NCBI GenBank assembly: GCA_028277945.1
Contig: JANQFH010000008.1
Span: 124,001 to 188,000, forward strand
Length of the DNA: 64,000 nucleotides
DNA from: Oligoflexia bacterium
Lineage (GTDB): Bacteria; Bdellovibrionota_G; JANQFH01
Reading direction: 5' to 3'
Positions 32,949-41,530 of the stretch are shown piece by piece. The notes under the pieces are model-generated. The model searched no databases. It was not told where the DNA came from and was given only the letters and a program-made list of their open reading frames with translations. A program made the position numbers and the translations under genes. Every line of letters begins with the position of its first letter. Position 1 is the stretch's first letter.

Positions 32949-34940
32949 ATGTCGAGCAGCCGACAGACATGGAATCCAGTGATATTCAGCAGTGCCTGTA
33001 GACTAAAGAGAAATCCTATCTACAGAGTAAGGCACGCATTGCCGTTGTGGCTATGGGTAGTCTACCTTTTGTTCGCCTCATCAACGCCTCTGTTCGGCCA
33101 ACTCGAAAAAAGACAGTCCTATGGTGACCTGACATACCTAGTTGCCCAACGAACAACGGTCTTGTCGGATAGAGACGCAGAAGGCCCGGCGATGACAGGG
33201 GCAAGAAGAGAGAGTGCTTGGCAGCTGGGTGATCTTAGCAAGGAAAATGCCGAACCAGGCATTGTCGTAAGAGTTTATGAAGCCTTGCAAGCTGCCCTAT
33301 CACAAGATGCAGATGCCGAGGTGCGGGCTACGGCAGCACGCTCATTAGGAAAGCTTGCTGGCATGCTTGCGTTTGCGGCGCAAGACAACTTAGAGCAAGA
33401 GGACAATGTCGCTCTTTCCAACAGAGTGAGTATAGGTGCCAAGATCGTCAACGATGCACTCTTGCCAGCTCTGGCTAGCGAGGAGAACGAGCGTGTTAGG
33501 GTGGCAATCATCGACGCTCTTGCTCATAGTGGATCGATGCTGTGGCTCTTAGATGAGCAGACTTCTTACAAAGGCACGCGTGAGAGAGTTGTTGTACTGT
33601 TGCGCAGCGGGCTTTTAGCAAGTACGATTCCTAACAGCCTGAGGCAAGCAGCTGCAAGAGCGCTGGGTGAAATTGGTTCAATAGCTGCGTTGCCAGCGTT
33701 GTTTAACGTCATTGAAAATCCTGGTGAGGATCCGCAACTCCGCTATCATGCGGGTTCGGCCATTGGAGATACTGTCGTTCACTATTTTCAAAGACAGGAA
33801 GATTTCAAAGCCCAAATACCGGACTTACTAGGAGACATTGAAATTGAGATTCCAGGATCAAAAAGTTTGCCACTACTGCTTGAAAGACTTATGTATATCG
33901 CCCTCGATGCTTACCTTGGTGATGCACAGGCGCCGCTGCACTCCTTTGCGCGCATTGTGCAAACAACTCCAGACCTGCCTTATGGTAATTCGCAGGAAGA
34001 TTTCGATACTACGGTTTGGAATGCCGTTGATGATCTATTGAAAAGAGTCGAGGAGAAGGTCAACGCTGTATGCGAAGCACTGCCCAATGAAGAGCCATCG
34101 CCAAGGCGTTTTTTGCACATTGACTTTGGCGAAGCTGCAGAGACCCTCGGCATAGCTGCTGCTAAAGTTTTAGACCGAAGTGTGCTCTACATTGGCTACC
34201 TTAAACATTTAGACCCTAAAGAACGCGACTTTTATACGCATTTAGACCCTTTCGAACCTCCAGAGCCGGAGTTCGGCAGCATAGGACGGTTTGATGATGG
34301 TCCTCTACCAGGAGTAGAGGAATTGCGAGCCATCCATGGACGACTCCATGTAGACATTGTAAAGGTGCAAGGGCTAATGAAGAGAGAAGGGCTTGCAGTC
34401 CATGCAGGAGGGAAAACACTTGGAATGCCAGGTTCTGCACCCTACCCACGGCAAGCCACGGCAGACCTTCAAGTTGAATTCTTATCAGAGAAAATCTCCG
34501 ACATAGCCGCTGTGGGAGGCATACAAAATACCCGTGAGTATCAGATTTTCCAAAGATTGCAGCAGAGTCTGTCAGAGATGGCTTTGATCTATCCAGATTC
34601 AGAGGTGCGCGCACGGGCTCTGCGTGGATTAGGGCACCTTCGGGGGTATGCACTTTCCTCTGAAACGACCGAGCTTTTGCTAACTGCGGTGGAGGGTGAT
34701 GGATTAGATCCACAACTCATGGGCACTACCTCAAGAACACGAAAAGAGAGAGAGGCAGCGCTTTGGGCTCTAGAGCAGATAATGAGCCACCCTTGGGCTT
34801 CCAGAACCACGTTAGTTGCACCCACATTAGAGAGGCTTGCCCGACTAAGGCAACAATTAGGCCCTACCGAAACGTATCTGTCTGCAGGAATACAAGAGAT
34901 CGTCCAACCAGTTCGGGACACTTACTTGTTAATTCACTAA
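32949..34940 (+). CDS. Exported HEAT-repeat protein
   Basis: About 663 residues. TTG 32931 and ATG 32949 are both possible starts, and neither has a clear ribosome site. A hydrophobic signal segment (LPLWLWVVYLLFASSTPLFG) comes after a basic N-terminus. HEAT repeats are visible as DAEVRATAARSLGKLAGM, ENERVRVAIIDALAHSG, LRQAAARALGEIGSIAALPA, PQLRYHAGSAIGD and near the end SEVRARALRGLGHLRGYA. HEAT arrays bind proteins, so it is probably a periplasmic scaffold (inference). It lies in a same-strand run with the peptide at 32730, the TPR/HExxH protein at 34989 and the CPBP protease at 36736. Confidence 0.75.
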   Translation: MSSSRQTWNPVIFSSACRLKRNPIYRVRHALPLWLWVVYLLFASSTPLFGQLEKRQSYGDLTYLVAQRTTVLSDRDAEGPAMTGARRESAWQLGDLSKENAEPGIVVRVYEALQAALSQDADAEVRATAARSLGKLAGMLAFAAQDNLEQEDNVALSNRVSIGAKIVNDALLPALASEENERVRVAIIDALAHSGSMLWLLDEQTSYKGTRERVVVLLRSGLLASTIPNSLRQAAARALGEIGSIAALPALFNVIENPGEDPQLRYHAGSAIGDTVVHYFQRQEDFKAQIPDLLGDIEIEIPGSKSLPLLLERLMYIALDAYLGDAQAPLHSFARIVQTTPDLPYGNSQEDFDTTVWNAVDDLLKRVEEKVNAVCEALPNEEPSPRRFLHIDFGEAAETLGIAAAKVLDRSVLYIGYLKHLDPKERDFYTHLDPFEPPEPEFGSIGRFDDGPLPGVEELRAIHGRLHVDIVKVQGLMKREGLAVHAGGKTLGMPGSAPYPRQATADLQVEFLSEKISDIAAVGGIQNTREYQIFQRLQQSLSEMALIYPDSEVRARALRGLGHLRGYALSSETTELLLTAVEGDGLDPQLMGTTSRTRKEREAALWALEQIMSHPWASRTTLVAPTLERLARLRQQLGPTETYLSAGIQEIVQPVRDTYLLIH

Positions 34941-34988
34941 TACCCATTGTATAATTATGTAGAGTCTTTATCCTCCAGGTGAATCTAC

Positions 34989-36680
34989 ATGCGCCTCTCA
35001 AAGATTTTTCCCATCAGCTTATACTTGCTTGTTATTGTCAGCTCGGGTGGACTGCTACTTGCCCAAGACGCTCCAGATGACCTAGCAAGGCTCTACAAGC
35101 TTGCCAGGAGTGCATTTAAGAGTGAGGAGTACGATCGTGCCTTTGAGTTGTTTCAAAAACTAGAGCGACAGATTAGCAAAAATCCAGAGATAGCAGATCC
35201 TGTTGCTACCGTTGATATTACATCAGCCCTTGGATACCTGTATTACACTAAGGGAGAGCTTGAAACCGCTTCAGAAAAAGCAAGTCGAGCAATGGAGCTT
35301 ATCGCCCCTTTGTTAAAGGAAAATCCTGAAGACCCACAATTACAAAGGTTTTCTCATTCAATTCACTGGACTCTGGCTTTGATTTCCTTTGACCAAGTGA
35401 ATTATCGGTCTGCCTACAAAGCGCTTACTGAGATGGCAAAACTCGAGCAGGTAAACCCCGACCTAGTGATTGATCGAACATCGATTGCATCGTTGGCTAT
35501 CCATCCTTGGAACAAAAATCATCCTGCCGTGAAAATCATTTTGGATTGTCTTAACGACGCCGTGAGCTATCTGGATAAGGATGAAGATTTGCTAGAAACC
35601 ACCCGGTATTTTGTAGAAGCGGTCTCATCGGAGGAACTTTGGATCGGGGCGGCGATTAGCCGGGATGTACAAGCCGGAGCAGCCATTAGCGGTCGGCCAG
35701 TACAGTTTCTAGACCCTTCCACTTCTGACACTGTAACCACACACTTTGTTTCGCTTTTTCCGGAAGTTTTGAATCTGCTAGTTGAGACCTATGGTGAGAA
35801 TGTTTTTTCTGACGAATCTGCTGCTGAGTATGATGGTACTCCTGTCTGCTCTCCAGACATTAAAGTGAATGCTCGCTTGATTATGGCTTTGGTTCATGAA
35901 GCGCAACATTTTAGAGATATCCCAGACTATATGGATGACGAACACAAGTTCTCTGGGAACTTCTTTGAGTTTGAAGAGAGGGGCCGACATGCCGGTGCTC
36001 TTACTCTGTCACGTCTCTTTAACGACTCAAGAGAAGCCAGTGACTATTTAGGTTATATCTCTTGGTCTGACTATATTGATCTCAGTTTATTGGAATCCGG
36101 CAGTCTTTTTGCCGCAAATAACATTACTGCTAATATGGGCTTTGTTGGTGATTATCATCGAACCAGTGTAAGCAGCGCACTGCTTGCCCCTTCAAAAGGT
36201 CGGCCACTGGAAGAGGTTACGGCATTACTTGCACAAGCTGATGAGCGCAAATTAGAAGAAGCAGAGATCCAACGTTTGCATGAAAGCATAGGAAAGGTTT
36301 CCTCTATTGGCTCTAGTTTGCTTGAGGAAGCACAACGCACAGAGCTCTTAGAAGAGGGGCAAGGTGGTTTTGCGGTGGGCAAGGAATTGGGCTTTAATAA
36401 TAGCTCGTTGTGGTGGTTCATGCGTATCGTCGCCTATCGCAAAATTTTAGAGCAAGAGGGATTTGATGTTGATGGCCCTAGTCTCGCAAAACTTGGTGGG
36501 CTAGCAGCAGACGCCAAACGTTCATTGGAAGGAACTCTAAAAGATGCAAAACAAGCTGTTGACGTTGCCGTGCCAGTAATTAATGATCAAACCGAGCCAA
36601 GCCGAAAACGCTACATTGACACTGTAGAACGGTTAAAACGCGAGTGGGATGCCAAAAGCGACACAACGACAGGTAAATAG
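34989..36680 (+). CDS. Exported TPR protein with an HExxH zinc-protease-like motif
   Basis: A 563-residue protein with AGGTGA before ATG 34989 and a signal peptide (ISLYLLVIVSSGGLLLAQ). Residues ~30-155 contain TPR-like helices (ARSAFKSEEYDRAFELFQKL, ALGYLYYTKGELETASEKAS). HEAQH at 303-307 lies in LIMALVHEAQHFRDIPDY, followed by FFEFEERGRHAGALTLSRLF with a candidate third ligand. The spacing and surroundings resemble those of the 31111-32523 protein, which suggests a related fold despite little overall identity. It is likely a periplasmic metallopeptidase or an inactive relative. The CPBP intramembrane protease gene follows 55 bp downstream. Confidence 0.7.
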   Translation: MRLSKIFPISLYLLVIVSSGGLLLAQDAPDDLARLYKLARSAFKSEEYDRAFELFQKLERQISKNPEIADPVATVDITSALGYLYYTKGELETASEKASRAMELIAPLLKENPEDPQLQRFSHSIHWTLALISFDQVNYRSAYKALTEMAKLEQVNPDLVIDRTSIASLAIHPWNKNHPAVKIILDCLNDAVSYLDKDEDLLETTRYFVEAVSSEELWIGAAISRDVQAGAAISGRPVQFLDPSTSDTVTTHFVSLFPEVLNLLVETYGENVFSDESAAEYDGTPVCSPDIKVNARLIMALVHEAQHFRDIPDYMDDEHKFSGNFFEFEERGRHAGALTLSRLFNDSREASDYLGYISWSDYIDLSLLESGSLFAANNITANMGFVGDYHRTSVSSALLAPSKGRPLEEVTALLAQADERKLEEAEIQRLHESIGKVSSIGSSLLEEAQRTELLEEGQGGFAVGKELGFNNSSLWWFMRIVAYRKILEQEGFDVDGPSLAKLGGLAADAKRSLEGTLKDAKQAVDVAVPVINDQTEPSRKRYIDTVERLKREWDAKSDTTTGK

Positions 36681-36735
36681 CGCAAAAGCTTCGATCTAAT
36701 GGGGTAGAGGAAAACCTATACCGAAAATTTACTAC

Positions 36736-37656
36736 GTGTCCTATTTATATCGATTGAAGCTGAGCCTGAGTCTCTTTTTGATTGCCTGCCTGTTTGCAAC
36801 CAACAGTTTTTGCTCTCCATTTGCTATAGACGATCCAGAACGTCAGCGGAGCCTTTTCTATCCGCAGTTTGCCTCTATTTTGTTGCCAGGATTTGGGCAA
36901 TGGATGGAAGGGCAGTATGGGGCGGGAGCAGCGTACAGTGGCTGGGCTCTATCCGGTATAGGGCTCACTCTTGCCCTTGACTCCAATCCAATTGAAGCCT
37001 TCAGTTTTTCCGCTATCAATGAAACTGAGGAGAGAAAACGTTTTGTAGTTCTTGGCTCGTTGATGCAACTGCACTCTGGGTTTCTTAGTAGTTATCACAG
37101 TTTTCGATCTGCTGTACGCAGCCGAGGAGACGAGTTCGACTTTCTTAAAGTAGAGGAGACGCCTCTTCAGTTACTAGCGGCACCTTTCAAGTTCACATTT
37201 CTACGCCGGCGTACAACGGCAATACCACTTATGCTCCCCCTGCTGGTTTTGTCATTAGCAGAGACTACTATAGGAGATGAGTTTTCTTTAACAGGCTCAG
37301 AACTATTTCTAGCTGGAGCGTTTTCTATGCATGCCGGCGTTGCTGAAGAAGCGGCTTTTCGTGGCTGGCTTATGCCGTTGCTTTATCATTCGACCGACAG
37401 TAAATTTTGGAGTAATACGCTGACCGCGGCAATCTTTGCAGCTGGCCACATTCCGAGTGCCAAGATACCCATTGGCCAATTCTTGACGGGTTGGTACTGG
37501 GGTTGGCTCACTCAGAGAAACCAGTGGAGTCTGTCGGAGTCCATTTTCATTCATTTTTGGTGGGACGCCTTATTGTTGATCACAGCCTTTGCTATCAATG
37601 AAGACTTGGCAGTTGGTAATGGCATCAGAATTAACCTGTTGCAGCTTCACTTCTAG
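36736..37656 (+). CDS. CPBP-family intramembrane metalloprotease
   Basis: A 306-residue protein from GTG 36736 with several hydrophobic segments. The CPBP (CAAX protease/bacteriocin-processing, Abi) motifs are all visible near the C-terminus: EEAAFRGWLMPLLYH (EExxxR), then FAAGHIPSA (the conserved His) and IFIHFWWDALLLI (second His). The N-terminal third contains a second hydrophobic region with PGFGQWMEGQYGAG, of the type seen in membrane proteins with a GxGQ-x6-G motif (DUF5683-like), so the protein may be a fusion. It would process or degrade membrane or exported proteins. It is the last gene of the 32.7-37.7 kb run and is convergent with the DUF4143 ATPase, 6 bp apart. Confidence 0.85.
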   Translation: MSYLYRLKLSLSLFLIACLFATNSFCSPFAIDDPERQRSLFYPQFASILLPGFGQWMEGQYGAGAAYSGWALSGIGLTLALDSNPIEAFSFSAINETEERKRFVVLGSLMQLHSGFLSSYHSFRSAVRSRGDEFDFLKVEETPLQLLAAPFKFTFLRRRTTAIPLMLPLLVLSLAETTIGDEFSLTGSELFLAGAFSMHAGVAEEAAFRGWLMPLLYHSTDSKFWSNTLTAAIFAAGHIPSAKIPIGQFLTGWYWGWLTQRNQWSLSESIFIHFWWDALLLITAFAINEDLAVGNGIRINLLQLHF

Positions 37657-37662
37657 TAAATT

Positions 37663-38802
37663 CTAAACAAGACTCTCTTCGTTGCAAAGCTTCCAAAATG
37701 GGATAGTTCGAATTCCACTCTTCACTGACCCACGATCAAGTTGACGACGATGTGTGCAATAGACACGCGGTATCTTAAGTAGCTCCCGGATACGCATTAA
37801 GTGGGAGGTCTCTCTTTTGTCGGAAAGTTTACATTCAACGGCAAACAGAGGCTTCTTTTTTTCAAGCACAATAAAGTCAAGCTCACGGCCGTCTCGGTCT
37901 CGAAAGTAGCGAAGTTCTGTACGGTAGCCTGCCGTATCTTGACGGTAATGACAATACTTCAACAAATGACAAGCTACCATGTTTTCAAAACGTGTCCCTT
38001 CATCCTCGACTTGGGCCCAATCCCAAAGATAGAGCTTTGGCGTCTTTTTGATCGCACGAAGCTTTGAGGTGTGAAGTGGTAGAACCAAAAAAGACACGTA
38101 GATTCGCCCAAGAATATCAAGCCATCGTTTTATAGTGGCATGACTCTTTTCCAGATCTTCCGCTAAACTATTGATAGATAGAGGTGATCCCACTCGTTCA
38201 GGTATTACATCAACGAGAAGTTCAAGCATCGATAAATCACTCACATTCTCAAGAGCGCTCACCTCTTCCTGAATCACACGTGTGATTCTCTCAGCACCCC
38301 AGCGACGATAAAACCTCTCGTCGGCCTTTAAGAATGGCTCTGGAAAGCCACCATATTTCAGCAGTTGGTCAACTGCCTTTGAGTCGCCAATTTCTGGAAG
38401 TGAAAGAGGATGAAGGCGATAGTAGTGATAGCGTCCTACAAGTGAATCGCCGCCTCTTCGATAGTAGTCCAAACGAGCCGAGCCCGTAACAAGACATTGA
38501 CGACTTGGATAGAACTGGTCGTAAAAGCCTTTTACCAGCCGCCTCCAATGTCGGTACTTATGCACTTCATCTAAAACAATGCGCGATGGTGAGGCTGGAA
38601 TCTGATCACGCCGAATCATTTGTCGGTGCAGAGGAATGTCCCAATTGAGGTAACCTTCATTCTCTTTGGTTGGTGGTGAGAGTAGTGATATTGCGAGAGT
38701 TGTCTTGCCAACCTGTCGTGGTCCACCAACGAGGACCAGCTTTTCTTTTAGGTCTCGCTGGATGTGCGCGGTCAAGTATCTTCTGGCAATTTTCATGTAC
38801 AC
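37663..38802 (-). CDS. ATP-binding protein, AAA_14/DUF4143 family
   Basis: A 379-residue protein, with Met3 (38796) an alternative start. Walker A GGPRQVGKTT is at residues 26-35 and a Walker B-like RIVLDEVHKYRHW follows. A sensor-like CLVTGSARLDYYRRGGDSLV and GRYHYYRLHPLSLPE complete the AAA_14 domain. The C-terminal DUF4143 part has the nuclease-like strand ELDFIVLEKKKPLFAVECK (D...E-x-K pattern of PD-(D/E)XK folds). This family is widespread, often mobile, and its biological role is not settled. It is commonly found near mobile or defence genes. It borders the aldo/keto reductase remnant. Confidence 0.9.
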   Translation of the reverse strand: MYMKIARRYLTAHIQRDLKEKLVLVGGPRQVGKTTLAISLLSPPTKENEGYLNWDIPLHRQMIRRDQIPASPSRIVLDEVHKYRHWRRLVKGFYDQFYPSRQCLVTGSARLDYYRRGGDSLVGRYHYYRLHPLSLPEIGDSKAVDQLLKYGGFPEPFLKADERFYRRWGAERITRVIQEEVSALENVSDLSMLELLVDVIPERVGSPLSINSLAEDLEKSHATIKRWLDILGRIYVSFLVLPLHTSKLRAIKKTPKLYLWDWAQVEDEGTRFENMVACHLLKYCHYRQDTAGYRTELRYFRDRDGRELDFIVLEKKKPLFAVECKLSDKRETSHLMRIRELLKIPRVYCTHRRQLDRGSVKSGIRTIPFWKLCNEESLV

Positions 38803-38912
38803 ATTAGAATAGCCGCGGCAATTTTAAAATACAATTGAAAAAAGCCTAGATCATAATTACTTGATATTATTTAATTTTGCTGTGATTTCCTTCACCTTGC
38901 TGGCATAAGGAA

Positions 38913-39164
38913 GTGTTTCATGCAATCGATCGACTTAAATATGAGGCCGAACAACTTGAGCATACTGTGACTTCGTTGGCTTTAGCTTGGAATCTCTACC
39001 ATCCTTCCATAGCCGCTACGATAAAAGGTCCTAAAAGGGCAGAACACCTCGATGCAGTCAAGCGGGCGGTTAACAAACCACTAGATGAATTGCAATGGCA
39101 AAGCCTAAACGTTCTTTTTTCCGAGTGTATGCCAGACTTTGATCTAAACAGGCTTCGTGGTTGA
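38913..39164 (+). pseudogene. C-terminal remnant of an aldo/keto reductase
   Basis: The 83-residue text matches the end of aldo/keto reductases: AIDRLKYEAEQLEHT, SLALAWNLYHPSIAATIKGP, KRAEHLDAV and NKPLDELQWQSLNVL follow the usual helix-strand-helix pattern with the IxG-x-[KR]-x2-EHL signature. The catalytic Asp/Tyr/Lys/His part, about 230 residues, is absent, and the upstream bases up to 38803 do not encode it. The gene is therefore 5'-truncated and non-functional. It is convergent with the DUF1428 gene 11 bp away. Confidence 0.7.
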
Positions 39165-39175
39165 GGCTCCAATTG

Positions 39176-39541
39176 TCACAAAAACTTTACCGCCGGCTTG
39201 AACCCGCCCCAAATCATACGCTTACTATCAAATGGTAGTTTTTTTTGCAGCATTGCTTTTTTAAGTCTTGGATCCTTTTGCACCTTCTTATTTATAGCAT
39301 CCCGACTCGCCTTTGATTTGTATGTGATATAGGAGAAAAATACCACTTCACCTTTTTTTAGCTTTACTGCTTGAGGAAAAGAGGTCCATTTGCCTTTTTT
39401 GACGTCATCGGCAATACATTCGAAAACACTCAGAGCCCCATGCTCCATCCAAACTCTTCCGCATAGCCTCGCCAATTTTTTGTAGTCATTTACTTTTCTT
39501 CTAGGTACAGCTATAAGAAACCCATCAACATAACCAGCCAT
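39176..39541 (-). CDS. DUF1428 family protein (YbaA-like)
   Basis: A 121-residue protein with the family's opening (MAGYVDGFLIAVPRRKVNDY), the central VWMEHGALSVFECIADDV, the WTSFPQAVKLKKGEVVFFSY motif and the end SKRMIWGGFKPAVKF. The length is normal for the family and the start is clear. DUF1428 proteins have a dimeric alpha/beta-barrel (ferredoxin-like) fold. Their function is unknown. It lies just outside the left boundary region of the ssrA-linked element. Confidence 0.9.
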   Translation of the reverse strand: MAGYVDGFLIAVPRRKVNDYKKLARLCGRVWMEHGALSVFECIADDVKKGKWTSFPQAVKLKKGEVVFFSYITYKSKASRDAINKKVQKDPRLKKAMLQKKLPFDSKRMIWGGFKPAVKFL

Positions 39542-39635
39542 TTTCGTTCTCCCTTAAAATGTAAAATTAAATTATCAAACCCCGCTAATCTTCTTATCAT
39601 AGTGATGGAGGTGGCTTGAACCCACCTAACAAGAG

Positions 39636-39784
39636 ACTCCCGCCGCCGGAAAAGCGAAGGTGCGATTCACTCGCGCCTGAGCGCGGGGTCTGGGGGCATC
39701 GACGAGGCGTTGAATCTATAATAAATACGAGAAGCGACCCTACAGCCGAGGAGGGCCCCCAGCTAAAATGGAGGCGGCGGGAGT
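39636..39784. repeat. Inverted repeat carrying fragments of the tmRNA 3' end
   Basis: ACTCCCGCCGCC at 39636-39647 is matched by its exact reverse complement at 39773-39784. Inside, CTGGGGGC (39690-39697) pairs with GCCCCCAG (39755-39762). The arm sequence is part of the tmRNA 3' end (compare TGGAGGCGGCGGGAGT at 49567-49582). TGGAGG at 39606 begins a further degenerate copy. No gene is present in 39542-39988. It may be residue of earlier integration events or a structured RNA. Confidence 0.55.
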
Positions 39785-39834
39785 ACCGTTCCCACTACGC
39801 GGGAACGTTCTCCTAAGGAATGGTTCATTGTAAG

Positions 39835-39877
39835 CGCCTCCAGTAAAGCATTGCTTCGCAATACTTTACTGGAGGCG
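39835..39877. repeat. 20-bp stem hairpin at the left attachment site
   Basis: CGCCTCCAGTAAAGCATTGC (39835-39854), a TTC loop, and GCAATACTTTACTGGAGGCG (39858-39877) form a hairpin with one mismatch. The right arm contains the start of the attachment-site copy. No T-run follows, so it is not a typical terminator. Confidence 0.65.
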
Positions 39878-39890
39878 GCGGGAATCGAAC
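39870..39890 (+). other. Distal attachment site (copy of the tmRNA 3' end)
   Basis: This matches 49567-49587 at 20 of 21 positions, in the same orientation (TGGAGGCGGCGGGA, then A/G, then TCGAAC). Similarity ends just after, where the tmRNA continues with CCGCGTCC. Confidence 0.75.
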
Positions 39891-39988
39891 AGACGATTTA
39901 ACCTATTGGTATTGCTGTTTCTACAATCAACTTTCGATGGATGATGCCCCCATAGTTGCCCCCTGACCTGTTGGTTATAACTATGAGG

Positions 39989-40198
39989 TTATTTGCCGGA
40001 AACTGTGCGTCCAACACGATGATGGTTTAACGGTATCGTGAGTTTAGACGTACCAACTTGCTTGGCTATACTTGAATCTTCGGCCGTGCTCTCAATGATG
40101 TAGGGACTTGGGTTCTGTGTTACCCAAGCATTAGATAAACCCTTAGCTGAGGTTTGCTGTTTCTGAGCAGGGTCTTTTCTTTTTTGAGAATCTTTCAT
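39989..40198 (-). CDS. Small hypothetical protein on the element
   Basis: A 69-residue polar protein (MKDSQKRKDPAQKQQTSAKG start) with no recognised domain, signal peptide or membrane segment. It is the first frame inside the distal end of the element, 59 bp downstream of the SDH-type protease and on the same strand. The upstream site is weak. It may be a real cargo gene, but the support is limited to an open frame with balanced composition and context. Confidence 0.4.
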   Translation of the reverse strand: MKDSQKRKDPAQKQQTSAKGLSNAWVTQNPSPYIIESTAEDSSIAKQVGTSKLTIPLNHHRVGRTVSGK

Positions 40199-40257
40199 AG
40201 TTACTTCAACCTATAATTATAACAAATATCTCAATGAGTTATCAAGGTCAAGTTCTG

Positions 40258-41361
40258 TCAGGACGACTTCTCCCATTGTGCATAGGTCTTCGGTGTACCT
40301 ACAATGTAATCTAAGTCTGGTTTTCTTGCTGCGTAGACCTTACCTCGGCTCACAAACTGTGAGGAATAACGGGTACTTTCAACAACGGCCTGAATAAGTT
40401 CAAAGTCCTGTGGAACACACTGTTGCGTTGCAATCTGATTATTGCAGTAATTTTGCCAAAATTGCAGCAACAATTGCTGCGGCATATTCGAGGGTACATT
40501 CACCGTTGGCGGAGCCCCAATAAGAAATGCGTTGCTCGGATCAGCCAAACAGACGCCAAGGGGGTCGAAAGGAATCCTCATCTCCATTTGGCTTTCAAGG
40601 TCTAAATAGACTTGCCAAAGCAGCTCGTCCAAGGTTTTGTCATTTTTGGCAATCTTCAACCCCAAGTCTCTTGCTTCTTTGGGAGACACTGCATGGCCGT
40701 GACTAAAAAAACTTCTATTCAATTTTTCAGCAATTGCATCTGCTTTAGTCGCATCAGCCCCTGTCATATGCATCTTTAACAGGCGCTTTGCCATAGTTAC
40801 TGATTGTCCTGATGATCGTTTTGATGCACCCAAGACTGTTGGTTTCACTTCCTTTACCAGATGCTCAAATAGCTGAGCCAAATAGGATTGTTCCGAAAGC
40901 TTGCCTTCCTCCTCAAGAAATTTTGCGAAGGCGACTATATCTTCGTAGGAAAACCCTTGCTGACCTTCCTTTGTCGTAACTGTAATTTGGGGGTCAACCG
41001 GCCCTAAACAAGCCATAGGATGCATATAGATCTCATCTGCTCCAAGCGCTATCAATGTAGCCGCACTAAACGCATAATGGGGCACCAAAACTCCTATTTT
41101 TCCTTTGGTTCCTATCTTTTCCCGAATCAGGGACATAATTCGCCATGATGCCAGCCCGTCTCCACCAGTACTGTTAATAACAATATCCAGGTCGTCAGAG
41201 TTTTTGGGAAGAACATTCAACTGGTCGATAAATTCCCTAACTGCATCAGCAGCGATTTGGCCTGGAGCATTTCTTCGTCCGCTGGTTGCATATGTGATGA
41301 GCGGTCTTTTCCGATGAGTTTCTATCTTCTCGTAAATCTTTTTTCGTTCTGTCAACGCCAT
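40258..41361 (-). CDS. SDH-type Clp-fold serine protease
   Basis: A 367-residue protein matching the serine dehydrogenase proteinase (SDH_sah) family, a Clp/crotonase-fold group. The N-terminal part has RPLITYATSGRRNAPGQIAA. The oxyanion-hole turn INSTGGDGL is at residues 62-70, the nucleophile Ser99 is in PHYAFSAATLIALGADEI, and GPVDPQI follows. These are cytosolic proteases without an ATPase partner. No signal peptide is present. On this element it is cargo. Relatives are often found in phage-defence or mobile contexts (family knowledge), so a defence or abortive role is possible here, but the sequence does not prove it. The gene is followed by a small open frame. Confidence 0.85.
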   Translation of the reverse strand: MALTERKKIYEKIETHRKRPLITYATSGRRNAPGQIAADAVREFIDQLNVLPKNSDDLDIVINSTGGDGLASWRIMSLIREKIGTKGKIGVLVPHYAFSAATLIALGADEIYMHPMACLGPVDPQITVTTKEGQQGFSYEDIVAFAKFLEEEGKLSEQSYLAQLFEHLVKEVKPTVLGASKRSSGQSVTMAKRLLKMHMTGADATKADAIAEKLNRSFFSHGHAVSPKEARDLGLKIAKNDKTLDELLWQVYLDLESQMEMRIPFDPLGVCLADPSNAFLIGAPPTVNVPSNMPQQLLLQFWQNYCNNQIATQQCVPQDFELIQAVVESTRYSSQFVSRGKVYAARKPDLDYIVGTPKTYAQWEKSS

Positions 41362-41530
41362 GATATCAACATTTCCTCTTGAGGCTTCTCTTAGCCGATT
41401 AGTGAACCAAAGACCTCCAAAAATAGGTTAGATTAGTATGTTTGACAAGAGGCCTGTCTAATTTAGTCAAGTAGGCTGATACATGTAGAATAACAAAGAG
41501 TTATCTATTCTGCACTATCCAATAGTCTAT

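Noticed and set aside
39606-39650. Possible tRNA 3' end on the minus strand (GGGTTCAAGCC-like)
   Set aside because: T-stem pairing fails and no anticodon or D arm is found upstream. A degenerate copy of the tmRNA end explains it better.
39616-39816. 66-residue frame containing WRRRE
   Set aside because: The text comes from translating tmRNA 3'-end copies, a known source of spurious proteins.
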